This document shows, piece by piece, positions 1-7,435 of a stretch of DNA of 64,000 nucleotides. A program made the translations under genes and the position numbers. The stretch spans positions 1 through 64,000 of the IMG/VR virus record IMGVR_UViG_3300046535_002148, one strand, 5' to 3'. The notes under the pieces are model-generated. The model was not told the DNA's origin and searched no databases. It saw only the letters and a list, made by a program, of their open reading frames with translations. Within the stretch, counting starts at the first letter, position 1; each line of letters starts with the position of its first letter. This DNA comes from a virus.

Positions 1-174
1 TTCGCCGAGTTGCTGCATCCCGAGTTCAAGGTGTCGCTGCGCCTGTTCTCCAAGGCCGGCCGTTCGGTGCGCTGCGAGCTGCGCAGCGACCGGAAGTGGT
101 TCGGGAGCTGGGAGATCGACATGAAATCCCAGTTCGAGCGCGTCAACCTGCGGGTGGCGATGCTCTGCGAGTAG
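1..174 (+). CDS. C-terminal part of an unrecognised protein (cut by window edge)
   Basis: Frame 1 is open from the first base to a TAG at 172-174, giving the last 57 residues of a protein whose start lies outside the window. The fragment is basic and rich in Arg, Phe and Trp, and ends in RVAMLCE. I do not recognise a family. A strong hairpin follows 18 bases downstream, so this is probably the last gene of an upstream + strand operon. Confidence 0.7.
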   Translation, partial: FAELLHPEFKVSLRLFSKAGRSVRCELRSDRKWFGSWEIDMKSQFERVNLRVAMLCE

Positions 175-192
175 TCCGCCCCTGATGCGTAG

Positions 193-223
193 GAGCCCCT
201 GCAGCCTCGTGCTGCAGGGGCTC
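193..223 (+). terminator. Hairpin after the first operon
   Basis: A perfect 13-bp inverted repeat (193-205 with 211-223) flanks a 5-base loop. No T-tract follows, so it could be a terminator or an RNA processing or stability element. It is the first of many such hairpins separating left-arm genes. Confidence 0.5.
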
Positions 224-289
224 TCGTGCATTCAGGTGCACGCCCATGCCGGAAGGGCATGTGTGTCCAGTGACCCATGGAGGTCTGCA

Positions 290-757
290 ATGAACGTCAA
301 GGTGACCCTGCCGGGCAAGCGCTTCACGCTGATGCCGGCCCTGGCCAAGCTCTCCGACGCCGACGCGGCGAAGGGCAAGACGGCCAACACGTACTGGGTG
401 CTGTGCAAGAAGAACGGCTCCCCCGGTGCGGCTGCGATGTACGGCAACAAGCTGCCGCAGCTGGCCGACACGCTCCCGGAGTCGGTGGTCTTCGACCTCG
501 ACGGCCAGCAGGTGACCGTGGTCCTCTCCCGGGGCACGACGACCAAGGGCAAGCTCAAGGTGTCCGGCAAGACCCGCGTCAAGGTCGCTGCCCTGGACGG
601 CGTCGAGAAGGACGTCATGTTCGCGATCAGCCTCCCGGTGCCGGGGTGCTGGAACGTGACGGCCAAGGTCATCGGTGTCGGTTCGGCCGGCGGTGGCGGC
701 ATGGCCGACTTCGACGACTTCGACTGCGAGGACGTCGAGGCTCTGGCCGCGATCTAG
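290..757 (+). CDS. Hypothetical protein, 155 aa
   Basis: The ATG at 290 follows GGAGG with good spacing. An open frame extends upstream to 185 but crosses the hairpin at 193-223, so the later start is preferred. The N-terminal two thirds are Lys/Val/Thr-rich and look like a compact beta-rich domain. A glycine run (GGGG) is followed by a strongly acidic Phe/Asp tail (DFDDFDCEDVE), a pattern also seen in DNA-mimic or ssDNA-binding protein tails, which is only a visual analogy. No family recognised. Hairpins flank it on both sides, suggesting a single-gene transcript. Confidence 0.7.
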   Translation: MNVKVTLPGKRFTLMPALAKLSDADAAKGKTANTYWVLCKKNGSPGAAAMYGNKLPQLADTLPESVVFDLDGQQVTVVLSRGTTTKGKLKVSGKTRVKVAALDGVEKDVMFAISLPVPGCWNVTAKVIGVGSAGGGGMADFDDFDCEDVEALAAI

Positions 758-775
758 TCCTGAGCGTGTGCCGGG

Positions 776-803
776 CCCCAGCGGAGCGTGCCCTCCGCTG
801 GGG
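776..803 (+). terminator. Inter-operon hairpin
   Basis: A 10-bp perfect inverted repeat (776-785 with 794-803) surrounds an 8-base loop, 19 bases after the preceding stop. There is no T-tract. It is followed by AGGAGGG, the ribosome site of the next gene. Confidence 0.5.
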
Positions 804-841
804 TCCGTGTGCGCTCAGCACAGTGATGAGAGGAGGGCGTG

Positions 842-1591
842 ATGCCCGTACTGCGTGCCAACAACGGCTCGCTGCTGATCTCGCCGTGGCGTCCCCGCGG
901 CCAGTTCCTGTACTCGACCCAGGTGTGGGCCGACAGTGCCTGCTCCGGCGCGTACCAGACGTGCGAGTCGCTGGGCCAGCTGGCCGACTACGCCGACGTC
1001 GAGTCCATCCCGGACGGTGTGCTCGCCTACTACGGCGACCGTCCCGAGGTCTTCGCGTTCGCCCTGCTGGGCTGGATGCGTGGCCGCGAGCTCGTCGGCA
1101 GCACGCTGTCCGACCTGCTGCCCGCCCGTGAGCGCAAGGTCGGCACGCGTACCCGTCGACCCCAGCGACAGCGGGAGCAGCTGCCCCCGGGTGTCGTGAT
1201 GACGCCGGAAGGGCATCTGATCTACACGCCGCCCGCCGGTGCGGGAGCGGTGCGTCCGCCGGCTACGGTCCCGGTGCATGTTGCACCTGCGACCAATTCC
1301 GTTCGTGCCTCCGTGTCGAACGATCGGCCCGGACACCAGTCGGCACCCAAGTACGGGCCGGGCGTCAAGCTGCCCGCCGAGTCGGTGCTCATGACCCGCA
1401 CCATGCTCGCCCGCGTCTCACCTGAGGCACGCAAGGCGCTGCGTGCACTGGGCGAGGACCGCTGGGTCGACCGCACCGTGGCCCGTACCCAGCGCCTGCT
1501 GGCATCGAAGTTCGCCACCAAGCACCTGGTCCGCGACCTCGAGGTCCTGTGCTGGGACCAGAGCATCTCCCCGCTCTCCGACTTTGCCTAG
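842..1591 (+). CDS. Hypothetical protein, 249 aa
   Basis: AGGAGGG at 831-837 serves the ATG at 842; a GTG at 839 is too close to it. The protein has a compact N-terminal region (about 1-95) and a Pro/Ala/Arg-rich linker (about 95-165). A basic C-terminal region (about 175-249) contains Arg/Lys-rich helices and ends in SPLSDFA. The two-domain layout with a basic tail could suit nucleic-acid or protein binding, but I recognise no family. Confidence 0.7.
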   Translation: MPVLRANNGSLLISPWRPRGQFLYSTQVWADSACSGAYQTCESLGQLADYADVESIPDGVLAYYGDRPEVFAFALLGWMRGRELVGSTLSDLLPARERKVGTRTRRPQRQREQLPPGVVMTPEGHLIYTPPAGAGAVRPPATVPVHVAPATNSVRASVSNDRPGHQSAPKYGPGVKLPAESVLMTRTMLARVSPEARKALRALGEDRWVDRTVARTQRLLASKFATKHLVRDLEVLCWDQSISPLSDFA

Positions 1592-1665
1592 GCACCGGTC
1601 GGGGGTTGAGGCCGTGAGTCCCCCTGCAACCATGTCGGCGTCCGAGCCGAACACCAGGGGGCCAC

Positions 1666-2040
1666 GTGTCTGAACCCGAACGCACCACCTACGACACGCT
1701 CGTGGGTGCTCAGGCACCACGCGGCACCACCGACAGGGTGGTCCTGCTGGATGCCTCCGGTCAGACCCGCGAGGTGCCGCTGTTGCGGTTCACCACGTGG
1801 GACTACTGGCACCAGGTGGTGGATTGGATCTGGGACGCGCACGGAGTGGTCAACTCCGGCCTCGACGACCCCTTCCCCACCGAGACGCTGCACCTGTTCC
1901 CCGAAGTGCACGCCCTGATGATGCGCGACATGCGCGGCTTTCACCTGGAGGCCGTCATGTTCGCCGTCCACGTGGACGAGGACTACGGGAAGCACGTGGC
2001 CTTCGACGAAGGTCTGCGCGACCTGCTGAACGGCAGCTAG
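1666..2040 (+). CDS. Hypothetical protein, 124 aa
   Basis: Starts at GTG 1666 behind an AGGGGG-type ribosome site. It is a small acidic protein rich in Trp, His and Asp with no signal peptide or membrane segment. The central part (WDYWHQVVDWIWDAHG) is strikingly aromatic. No family recognised. The gene ends 23 bases before a T-tailed hairpin. Confidence 0.65.
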   Translation: MSEPERTTYDTLVGAQAPRGTTDRVVLLDASGQTREVPLLRFTTWDYWHQVVDWIWDAHGVVNSGLDDPFPTETLHLFPEVHALMMRDMRGFHLEAVMFAVHVDEDYGKHVAFDEGLRDLLNGS

Positions 2041-2063
2041 CGCCACAGTCACCAGCCCCATCG

Positions 2064-2089
2064 GGCCGTACACCAATCGGTGTGCGGCC
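2064..2089 (+). terminator. Rho-independent-like terminator
   Basis: An 11-bp stem (2064-2074 with 2079-2089, one G-T pair) with loop AATC is followed by TTTTCG. This is a convincing intrinsic terminator between single-gene units. Confidence 0.7.
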
Positions 2090-2116
2090 TTTTCGCTTTC
2101 CTGGAAGGGAAACACC

Positions 2117-2383
2117 GTGGCAATCCCCGAGAACTACGAGGCCGAGCCTCACCCCGGCAACACCGAGTGGGGCAGCCTGCCCCGCGTCCACCGCATCCGC
2201 GTGCGGCTCACCATCGACGGCCGGCGCTTCACCTGGGCCGAGGTCGACCCCGGCACCGAGGCCATGCCGGGCATCGGCCACCTCATCGACGCAGACGGCA
2301 ACGTCGTCGCCGTCTGCAGCCTCGAGCTCACCAACGAGGTGTTCACCGTCGCCCGGGCCGAGGTCATCACCCCGACCCCGTGA
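2117..2383 (+). CDS. Hypothetical protein, 88 aa
   Basis: GTG start at 2117 behind GGAAGGG. The protein is acidic and beta-strand-like (RLTIDGRRFTWAEVDPG), of a kind common among small phage accessory proteins. No cysteine motif, membrane segment or known domain is visible. It is isolated between two hairpins. Confidence 0.65.
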   Translation: MAIPENYEAEPHPGNTEWGSLPRVHRIRVRLTIDGRRFTWAEVDPGTEAMPGIGHLIDADGNVVAVCSLELTNEVFTVARAEVITPTP

Positions 2384-2399
2384 CCCCCCCATTAGCCAG

Positions 2400-2442
2400 A
2401 CACCCCCTGGGCCGGAACGCCATTCCGGCACCCAGGGGGTGT
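2400..2442 (+). terminator. Two-part inter-operon hairpin
   Basis: An outer 12-bp stem (2400-2411 with 2431-2442) encloses an inner stem (2411-2417 with 2423-2429). The structure is very stable and sits directly upstream of the GGGAGG site of the next gene. Confidence 0.6.
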
Positions 2443-2461
2443 CTCTCACCAGGGAGGCACC

Positions 2462-2659
2462 GTGCAACCCAAGCTGTACTTCCGCGTCACCTCGCCGGCG
2501 TACGACGAGCCGCTCAGTGACGGCGAGACGGTGTTCACCGTCAGGCACCGGGCCCACGGCGACGTGCTGCGGGCTTCGGGCGTGGTGTGGATCGAGAACA
2601 CCACCTTGGACGCCGCCGCCGCGGAGTTCCCCGACGGCACCGTGTTCACCGTCGTCTAG
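2462..2659 (+). CDS. Hypothetical protein, 65 aa
   Basis: GTG start at 2462 behind AGGGAGG. The protein is short, acidic and probably all-beta (alternating Val/Thr/Phe with Asp/Glu turns). Its sequence has the same flavour as the preceding 88-residue protein. No family recognised. It is flanked by hairpins. Confidence 0.6.
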   Translation: MQPKLYFRVTSPAYDEPLSDGETVFTVRHRAHGDVLRASGVVWIENTTLDAAAAEFPDGTVFTVV

Positions 2660-2675
2660 GTCACCTCGACCCCGC

Positions 2676-2703
2676 CAACCACTCACCGAGGGGTGAGTGG
2701 TTG
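2676..2703 (+). terminator. Inter-operon hairpin 1 of 2
   Basis: A perfect 12-bp inverted repeat (2676-2687 with 2692-2703) with a 4-base loop. It is followed within 25 bases by a second hairpin, so this gap holds a tandem pair. Confidence 0.6.
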
Positions 2704-2724
2704 TCAGGACCGAGGATCCACCGG

Positions 2725-2749
2725 GCCCGGCTGGAATCACCAGCCGGGC
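2725..2749 (+). terminator. Inter-operon hairpin 2 of 2
   Basis: A perfect 10-bp inverted repeat (2725-2734 with 2740-2749) with loop AATCA. It sits immediately upstream of GGAAGGAG, the ribosome site of the next operon. Confidence 0.55.
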
Positions 2750-2776
2750 TTCCGCGTCTCTGGAAGGAGATCCACC

Positions 2777-3100
2777 ATGAGGCTGACCGCACAGCAGTGC
2801 GCCGCCTACGTCGCCACCGCCGAGGGCATGAGCGGCGAGGAGGCGGCGGTCTTCGGCCGCACCCCGCGGCTCTACGACGAGAGCACCAAGCGGTGGCGCG
2901 ACCTCACCCCGGGCGAGATCGCCCGTGGCCGGCGCTTCATCGCCCGGGCACCGCAGCGTGCCGCTCACCACCTGCGCGAGGAGCAGACCTGGGAGCGGAC
3001 CGCGCTGGCCGACCAGCGCCGCGAGCGCTCCGGCACCGACACCATGCGGCTCCGGTCGGCCTCCGAGGGCATCGCCCGCATCGCTGCGAGCACCCGATGA
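2777..3100 (+). CDS. Hypothetical protein, 107 aa
   Basis: ATG at 2777 follows GGAAGGAG. This is a small, highly charged, mostly helical protein with many Arg and Ala residues, including a repeated RRERS/TMRLRSAS-type basic C-terminus. No known domain. It heads a four-gene operon in which each following start overlaps the preceding stop. Confidence 0.65.
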   Translation: MRLTAQQCAAYVATAEGMSGEEAAVFGRTPRLYDESTKRWRDLTPGEIARGRRFIARAPQRAAHHLREEQTWERTALADQRRERSGTDTMRLRSASEGIARIAASTR

Positions 3101-3456
3101 GCCGGGACACCCGCCGGCCCCGGGACGTGTACGCCTACTACGGCGACACCGACGAGACCGAGAAGAGCCTGATCCTGCTCGAGCAGGTCACCGCGGCCTA
3201 CTGGAACGCCGCCTGCGACGAACGCAGCACCGTCTGCTCCAGCGCCGGCGACACCATCTATGCCGCACTGTCCGAGGCTATGCGCCGGACGCTCTACCTG
3301 GTCACCGGCGACGAGGAGATCAGCAGCTGGATCAAGGACCGCATGATCGACTCCGGCCTCGAGCCGCGTGAGGCGATCGAGGAGTGGTTCAGCGCCGTGG
3401 CACGGGAGTGCCGCTGGGACGTTGCGGACACCTTCTGGGAGGTCGTGGTCGCATGA
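3097..3456 (+). CDS. Hypothetical protein, 119 aa
   Basis: The ATG at 3097 overlaps the preceding stop in ATGA. The protein is acidic and helical, with several cysteines (positions about 44, 51 and 107) that do not form a recognisable metal site. The C-terminal half (ISSWIKDRMIDSGLEPREAI) is predicted helical. No family recognised. Confidence 0.65.
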   Translation: MSRDTRRPRDVYAYYGDTDETEKSLILLEQVTAAYWNAACDERSTVCSSAGDTIYAALSEAMRRTLYLVTGDEEISSWIKDRMIDSGLEPREAIEEWFSAVARECRWDVADTFWEVVVA

Positions 3457-3857
3457 GCGAGCACATCGAGTGGGACGTCACCTTCGACGGGACGCCCGAG
3501 GGCATCCACGAGTGGCTGTGCGTCGCCACCTTCAGCATCGCCGGCACCAAGGACGGCTGGGACGTCAGCAACCATCAGCTGCCCACGTTCGTCCTGCCGC
3601 GCAACACCGGCAACTCCGCCCGGGCCAACGCCCAGCACATCATCGGCGGGCTGTGGAACCGGCACGGCGGCAAGGACGACGGCGAGATCACCGTGCACAT
3701 GGTGATGAGCCCCCGACTGCCCGTCGATCCCGAGATCGCCGAGCACGAACGCGTCATGGCCAACGCACCTGCCGGCCCGATGCGCGATCACGTGGCCACC
3801 GGCGGTCCCGAGGCCGTCACCAACCTGCGCGACTTCTTCGCACCGATCGAGGACTGA
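3453..3857 (+). CDS. Hypothetical protein, 134 aa
   Basis: The ATG at 3453 overlaps the preceding stop. The protein is His/Trp-rich (SEHIEWDVTFDG at the N-terminus) with a beta-rich first half and a more helical second half ending DFFAPIED. No catalytic motif or known domain is visible. It is coupled to both neighbours. Confidence 0.65.
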   Translation: MSEHIEWDVTFDGTPEGIHEWLCVATFSIAGTKDGWDVSNHQLPTFVLPRNTGNSARANAQHIIGGLWNRHGGKDDGEITVHMVMSPRLPVDPEIAEHERVMANAPAGPMRDHVATGGPEAVTNLRDFFAPIED

Positions 3858-4009
3858 TGTTCACCATCGAGGCCAACTCCGAGGCCGGACGGCACCTCGC
3901 CGCCGTACTCGCCGACCCGCACACCTACAAGGTGTCGATCGAACCGCGCACGAACGGCGTGGCGATCAAGCAGAACGAGCACATGTGGTCGCCCACGCTG
4001 GCGGCCTGA
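3857..4009 (+). CDS. Hypothetical protein, 50 aa
   Basis: The ATG at 3857 shares a base with the preceding TGA (TGATG), indicating translational coupling. The protein resembles a beta-hairpin-type small protein. It ends 60 bases before a T-tailed terminator and is the last gene of its operon. No family recognised. Confidence rests on the overlap and position rather than on homology. Confidence 0.55.
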   Translation: MFTIEANSEAGRHLAAVLADPHTYKVSIEPRTNGVAIKQNEHMWSPTLAA

Positions 4010-4069
4010 CACCTCGTCACATCAACGCACCGTACTGGTGCCAACGACTTCCGGTCCGCCAACCGGGAG

Positions 4070-4097
4070 AAAGCCCCGGGTGGCTGCCCGGGGCTTT
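4070..4097 (+). terminator. Rho-independent terminator
   Basis: An 11-bp stem (4070-4080 with 4087-4097) followed by TT and then CATGCC. The U-tract and A-tract make this the best intrinsic terminator in the left arm. The 60 bases before it hold only the post-stop CTGACAC/CGTCACAT motif also seen at 16.2 and 20.4 kb. Confidence 0.8.
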
Positions 4098-4129
4098 TTC
4101 ATGCCCGAAAGAGATGAGTTCACCAACAC

Positions 4130-4813
4130 ATGCGCAACCTCATCACCGGCCTGCTCCTCGGGGCCTGCACCGCCGCCGTCATCGCCCCCGCCACCCCGGC
4201 CCAGGCCCTGCACCGGGACACCTACGGCACCCTGTGGCAGAACAACGCCAACATGCTGTGGGCACCGGACTTCCGGGTCAGCAGCGGGGAGACGCTCGGT
4301 GCCAACGCCGCCGCCCAGTGGAACGCCGCTCGACACGGCTCGAACCCGGGGTTCAACCGCTCGTCCGCGGCGGGCCCGCTGTCCTTCGACACCTCCGGCG
4401 CGTGCGGTCCTCGCAACTCCAGCAGCGGCAACATCAACGTCGGCGTCACCCAGGTCGACCTGGGCGGTTCCGTGGCCGGTCAAGCGCGCCTGTGCCTGAA
4501 CACCTCGACGAACCACTACTGGGGCGCCCTGGTCAAGATGGACGACAACGGTGGCGGCGCAGGCTGGTACGCCGGCACCGGAACCCCGGGCGCGACCCAG
4601 CGCGACAAGTTCAGCGTCATGGTCCACGAGTTCGGCCACGTCACCGGCCAGAACTACGACTGGCCGGACAACGACGCGACGGGCCTGTGCCCCACCGCCG
4701 GCCACGGTGACATCACCAAGCGGATCACCATGTGCGGGCAGATCCTGCTCGGTCGTACCGATCAGCGATCGCTGGCGACCGAGGACGTCGACGCCTTCAA
4801 CTACGACTACTAG
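4130..4813 (+). CDS. Secreted zinc metalloprotease-like protein
   Basis: The first 26 residues form a signal peptide (MRNL, a hydrophobic core, then TPAQA before the cut). Residues 166-170 are HEFGH, the HExxH zinc site, followed by Gly173. Asp177 or a nearby residue is a possible third ligand, as in snapalysin-like metzincins, although its spacing is one residue longer than usual. Two pairs of cysteines (about 92 and 122; 187 and 202) could form disulfides, and Met201 may serve as the met-turn. At 227 residues the length fits a small secreted metalloprotease. I infer export from the host followed by attack on extracellular or envelope protein. Catalytic activity is not certain because of the atypical third ligand. 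Confidence 0.75.
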   Translation: MRNLITGLLLGACTAAVIAPATPAQALHRDTYGTLWQNNANMLWAPDFRVSSGETLGANAAAQWNAARHGSNPGFNRSSAAGPLSFDTSGACGPRNSSSGNINVGVTQVDLGGSVAGQARLCLNTSTNHYWGALVKMDDNGGGAGWYAGTGTPGATQRDKFSVMVHEFGHVTGQNYDWPDNDATGLCPTAGHGDITKRITMCGQILLGRTDQRSLATEDVDAFNYDY

Positions 4814-4823
4814 GCCTGACACC

Positions 4824-4855
4824 GCCGGGTCGCGCCTTGACAGGTGCGACCCGGC
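4824..4855 (+). terminator. Inter-gene hairpin
   Basis: A 14-bp stem (4824-4837 with 4842-4855, one G-T pair) with loop TGAC, 10 bases after the metalloprotease stop. No T-tract follows. It separates two genes for exported proteins. Confidence 0.6.
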
Positions 4856-4892
4856 ACCTGACCATCCCCCCATTGACCTTGGAGGTCACCAC

Positions 4893-5351
4893 ATGCGCTC
4901 TACCCGCATCGCAACGCTCACCGGCGGCGCTGTTCTCGGCTTCGGGCTGATTGCCGTCGGCATCCACGCCGCGAGCGCCGACCAGTCCCAGCTGCCGGGT
5001 CCGCTGGACGTCAACAAGTCCGCCGCAGGTCCGCACCTCACACCCGACCTGAAGACCTGCCCGCGGTCGGACCAGCGCGGCGAGATCATCATCGACGACT
5101 TCGCCACGACACCTGACCTCAAGCACCTGAGCCCGGTTCAGGCCGGCAACGCTTACCTCACGCAGGCCGATCCGTGGACCAAGGCCCATGCCGACTCGTC
5201 GAAGACGACCGCGGCACCGGACCCGACGTCGCCGCTGACCCGACAGCACGTGTCCATCTTCAACAAGGACGGTCAGCTGATCGCCCTGCAGGTTGCCTAC
5301 AACGAGGGCATCGCAGGCTGGCACATCCTGCGCTCGTACGAGTGCGACTGA
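4893..5351 (+). CDS. Exported hypothetical protein, 152 aa
   Basis: ATG at 4893 behind TTGGAGG. A typical signal peptide (MRSTRIA, then a hydrophobic stretch to about residue 26) ends at ASA, with cleavage likely near residue 29. The mature part is polar and Pro/Thr/Asp-rich. It has only two cysteines, one about a third of the way in and one next to the C-terminus (ECD), which could form a disulfide. No family recognised. It follows the metalloprotease-like gene, so the two may act together at the host surface; that is inference. Confidence 0.7.
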   Translation: MRSTRIATLTGGAVLGFGLIAVGIHAASADQSQLPGPLDVNKSAAGPHLTPDLKTCPRSDQRGEIIIDDFATTPDLKHLSPVQAGNAYLTQADPWTKAHADSSKTTAAPDPTSPLTRQHVSIFNKDGQLIALQVAYNEGIAGWHILRSYECD

Positions 5352-5367
5352 TCTAGACGGCATCACC

Positions 5368-5400
5368 GAAGCCCCGCGGCCATGTTGGTCGCGGGGCTTC
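5368..5400 (+). terminator. Inter-operon hairpin
   Basis: An 11-bp stem (5368-5378 with 5390-5400) encloses an 11-base loop. CCTGCTGTGCC and then GAGGAGGAG, the next ribosome site, follow. Confidence 0.6.
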
Positions 5401-5437
5401 CTGCTGTGCCGGCACAACCCTTGAGGAGGAGAGACCA

Positions 5438-5770
5438 GTGGCGACAGCCATTGCACTGAAGACCGTCACCCTGCAGCAGGAGCCGGACACCGGCATGTGG
5501 CAGGCCTACCTCAACACCGCGACCGGTCCGGTCGCGCACCGCCGCTACCCGCTGCGCAGCGTGGCGGTCGACGACCTGTTCGCCAGCCGGTTCCGCATCG
5601 AGAGCCAGACCACCGGCCGCTCCGAGTGGGTGCTCTGGAAGTGCCCCAAGTGCGGGCACCAGGGCCCGATGGACGACGACAGCCGCGAGTACACCGCCGG
5701 CCGCGTCTTCGTCCTGTCGTGCAACCGCTGCAACCTCAAGTGCGACTACCCCACGGCGGTGGCCGCGTGA
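5438..5770 (+). CDS. Small zinc-ribbon protein, 110 aa
   Basis: GTG at 5438 follows GAGGAGGAG. The C-terminal half contains CPKCG and, about 25 residues later, CNRCNLKC, which is a probable four-cysteine zinc ribbon. The N-terminal half is beta-rich. Zinc ribbons of this size in phages often bind nucleic acid or a host protein; the role here is unknown. Its stop overlaps the GTG of the next gene. Confidence 0.65.
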   Translation: MATAIALKTVTLQQEPDTGMWQAYLNTATGPVAHRRYPLRSVAVDDLFASRFRIESQTTGRSEWVLWKCPKCGHQGPMDDDSREYTAGRVFVLSCNRCNLKCDYPTAVAA

Positions 5771-6273
5771 CCAGCTACAGCGTCACCAACCGGTTCGTGG
5801 ACGACCCGCAGGTCCAGCGCGAGGCCGACTGCGACACCTTCATGTACGGCGCCTGCCGGGCACTGCTCGACGAGGCGGACGCCGAGGAGCAGCCGCACCC
5901 CGAGATCGAGACCGTGACCACCGAGGCCGTGTGGTGGCACATCGACCGGCTCGGCTGGGAGCTCGACGCCATCACCAGCGAAGGAAGCATCGACGTCCCG
6001 GAGTTCCTCACCACCTGGGCCGAGGCCAACCACGACGAGCTCGCCGAGCTCGACTGGGCGTACGCACCGGCCCGGGACCTCGAGGCGTACCCGTGGTACC
6101 GCGCCGGCTACCTGTTCATTCACTCCGTCATGGGTTCGGGCATCGGGCTGTGGGAGTGCGGCGAAGCGGGCAAGCGCCTGCACGAATCGCTCTACATGGC
6201 CGTCTTCTTCGAGGCCTGGGAGCTCGGCAACAAGGTCCACGTCCAATTCAGCACCCGCAGCAAGGAGAACTGA
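5767..6273 (+). CDS. Hypothetical protein, 168 aa
   Basis: GTG at 5767 overlaps the preceding TGA. The protein is very acidic and Trp/Tyr-rich and appears helical. The first third has scattered cysteines (CDTFMYGACRAL). No signal peptide is visible. The pattern DLEAYPWYRAGYLFIHSV could be a conserved core. No family recognised. Confidence 0.65.
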   Translation: MTSYSVTNRFVDDPQVQREADCDTFMYGACRALLDEADAEEQPHPEIETVTTEAVWWHIDRLGWELDAITSEGSIDVPEFLTTWAEANHDELAELDWAYAPARDLEAYPWYRAGYLFIHSVMGSGIGLWECGEAGKRLHESLYMAVFFEAWELGNKVHVQFSTRSKEN

Positions 6274-6274
6274 C

Positions 6275-6652
6275 GTGCGCAAGTACGCCACCGTGATCGC
6301 CGCGACCCTGGTCGCACTGAGTGCCTGCGGCACCGTCCGCGCGACATCCGCACCGGACGCCAGGACCCTCGTCCGCACGGCCTCCGGCACCCCGGTCGTC
6401 GCACCGTCGCCGACCGTCGAGCCCATCGACCTGCTCACCGTGCACGACCGGGCCGACCGATCCGGCCTGCTCGCCACGCTGCACTCGCTGCCCCCGTGCG
6501 AGTACGAGGACGGCAACAGCGACGGGCGCGCCTGCAGCTGGGACGAGACGTTCTACATCACCTGCGACCAGCAGATCGTCTACATCGACGCGGCCATGGA
6601 CCGGAAGTACGGCGGTCCCACGGACACCGGCTACCCGGACACCTGCGCATGA
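6275..6652 (+). CDS. Probable lipoprotein, 125 aa
   Basis: GTG at 6275, one base after the preceding stop. The N-terminus is a lipoprotein signal: charged MRKY, a hydrophobic stretch, and the lipobox LSAC with Cys18 as the expected lipidated residue. A Pro/Thr/Val-rich linker follows, then a small domain with four cysteines (about 76, 87, 97 and 124) that may form disulfides. Surface lipoproteins made by phages often change receptor availability (superinfection exclusion); that role is inference here. Confidence 0.7.
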   Translation: MRKYATVIAATLVALSACGTVRATSAPDARTLVRTASGTPVVAPSPTVEPIDLLTVHDRADRSGLLATLHSLPPCEYEDGNSDGRACSWDETFYITCDQQIVYIDAAMDRKYGGPTDTGYPDTCA

Positions 6653-6918
6653 GCGACGCACTCGAAACCGCCATCCGCGACACCGCGATCGGCTGCCCCG
6701 AACAGTTCCTCGCCGTCACCAAACTGCTCGAGGCCGCGGCCGAGGCACGCCGTAGCGCCGACCTCATCGAGGACATCGAGCCTCACCTGAGCGGGGAGCT
6801 GCACCGCGTGGCGGGCGATGCGTGTGTCGTCGCCGAGAGGTTGCTCGGCGCGATCACGTCCGACGAGATCACGCGGGTCGTGCTGTTCGCCGAGCTCCGC
6901 AACCGCGCCCGCACCTGA
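6649..6918 (+). CDS. Hypothetical protein, 89 aa
   Basis: The ATG at 6649 overlaps the lipoprotein stop (ATGA). The protein is all-helical in appearance, rich in Ala, Glu and Leu, and lacks a signal peptide. No family recognised. It ends just before a hairpin with a CTTT tail. Confidence 0.65.
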   Translation: MSDALETAIRDTAIGCPEQFLAVTKLLEAAAEARRSADLIEDIEPHLSGELHRVAGDACVVAERLLGAITSDEITRVVLFAELRNRART

Positions 6919-6923
6919 GCAAC

Positions 6924-6947
6924 AACTCCCGAGCTGTCTTGGGAGTT
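6924..6947 (+). terminator. Rho-independent-like terminator
   Basis: A 10-bp stem (6924-6933 with 6938-6947, one G-T pair) with loop CTGT, followed by CTTTCG. Confidence 0.65.
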
Positions 6948-6994
6948 CTTTCGCCCCTGACCGCAGCACCGACTCCAGCAGGAGGCTCTTCACC

Positions 6995-7258
6995 ATGCCC
7001 GTTTCCCTGGCCAAGGCCACCGACTTCATCGCCGACGTGCCTTCGCAGGTGGTCTTCGAGGTCGTCGAGCAGAGCCGGCACGACCGTCGCACCGCCCTGG
7101 AGGCGATCCAGCGCCGTGACCCCGACGGCGACGAGGACCGCACCGGCCCGCCCACCGACGCCGACTACGCCGCCCACGAGCGCTGGGCTGTGGCCACCTA
7201 CGGCGACCAGCTCTACCAGGACTACGTCGTCGGTGGCTGGGCCACCCCCGAGGTCTGA
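6995..7258 (+). CDS. Hypothetical protein, 87 aa
   Basis: ATG at 6995 behind AGGAGG. The sequence is acidic and helical in its first half (FEVVEQSRHDRRTALEAI), then a Tyr/Trp-rich tail. It begins a long run of overlapping or closely spaced genes that continues to 11.3 kb. No family recognised. Confidence 0.6.
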   Translation: MPVSLAKATDFIADVPSQVVFEVVEQSRHDRRTALEAIQRRDPDGDEDRTGPPTDADYAAHERWAVATYGDQLYQDYVVGGWATPEV

Positions 7259-7261
7259 GGC

Positions 7262-7435
7262 ATGACCGTCCACGCCAACTACCCGCACGAGCCGGGCCGT
7301 CTCTACGACTGCCCGGCGTGCGAGAGCACCTGTCACTGCAAGGCCGGCGAGACCGAATGCGTCCACGACGGCCGGCACAACGGCACCGCCGCGACCGAGA
7401 CCCCAGAAGGACTGACCCATGACGACTCTCGCTGA
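7262..7435 (+). CDS. Small cysteine/histidine-rich protein, 57 aa
   Basis: ATG at 7262, three bases after the preceding stop. It has CPAC, then CHC, then Cys33 with nearby His residues, which could bind zinc. Its last 17 bases overlap the next gene in another frame. No SD is obvious, so expression probably depends on coupling. Confidence is moderate because of its size, but the spacing and cysteine pattern argue for a real gene. Confidence 0.5.
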   Translation: MTVHANYPHEPGRLYDCPACESTCHCKAGETECVHDGRHNGTAATETPEGLTHDDSR

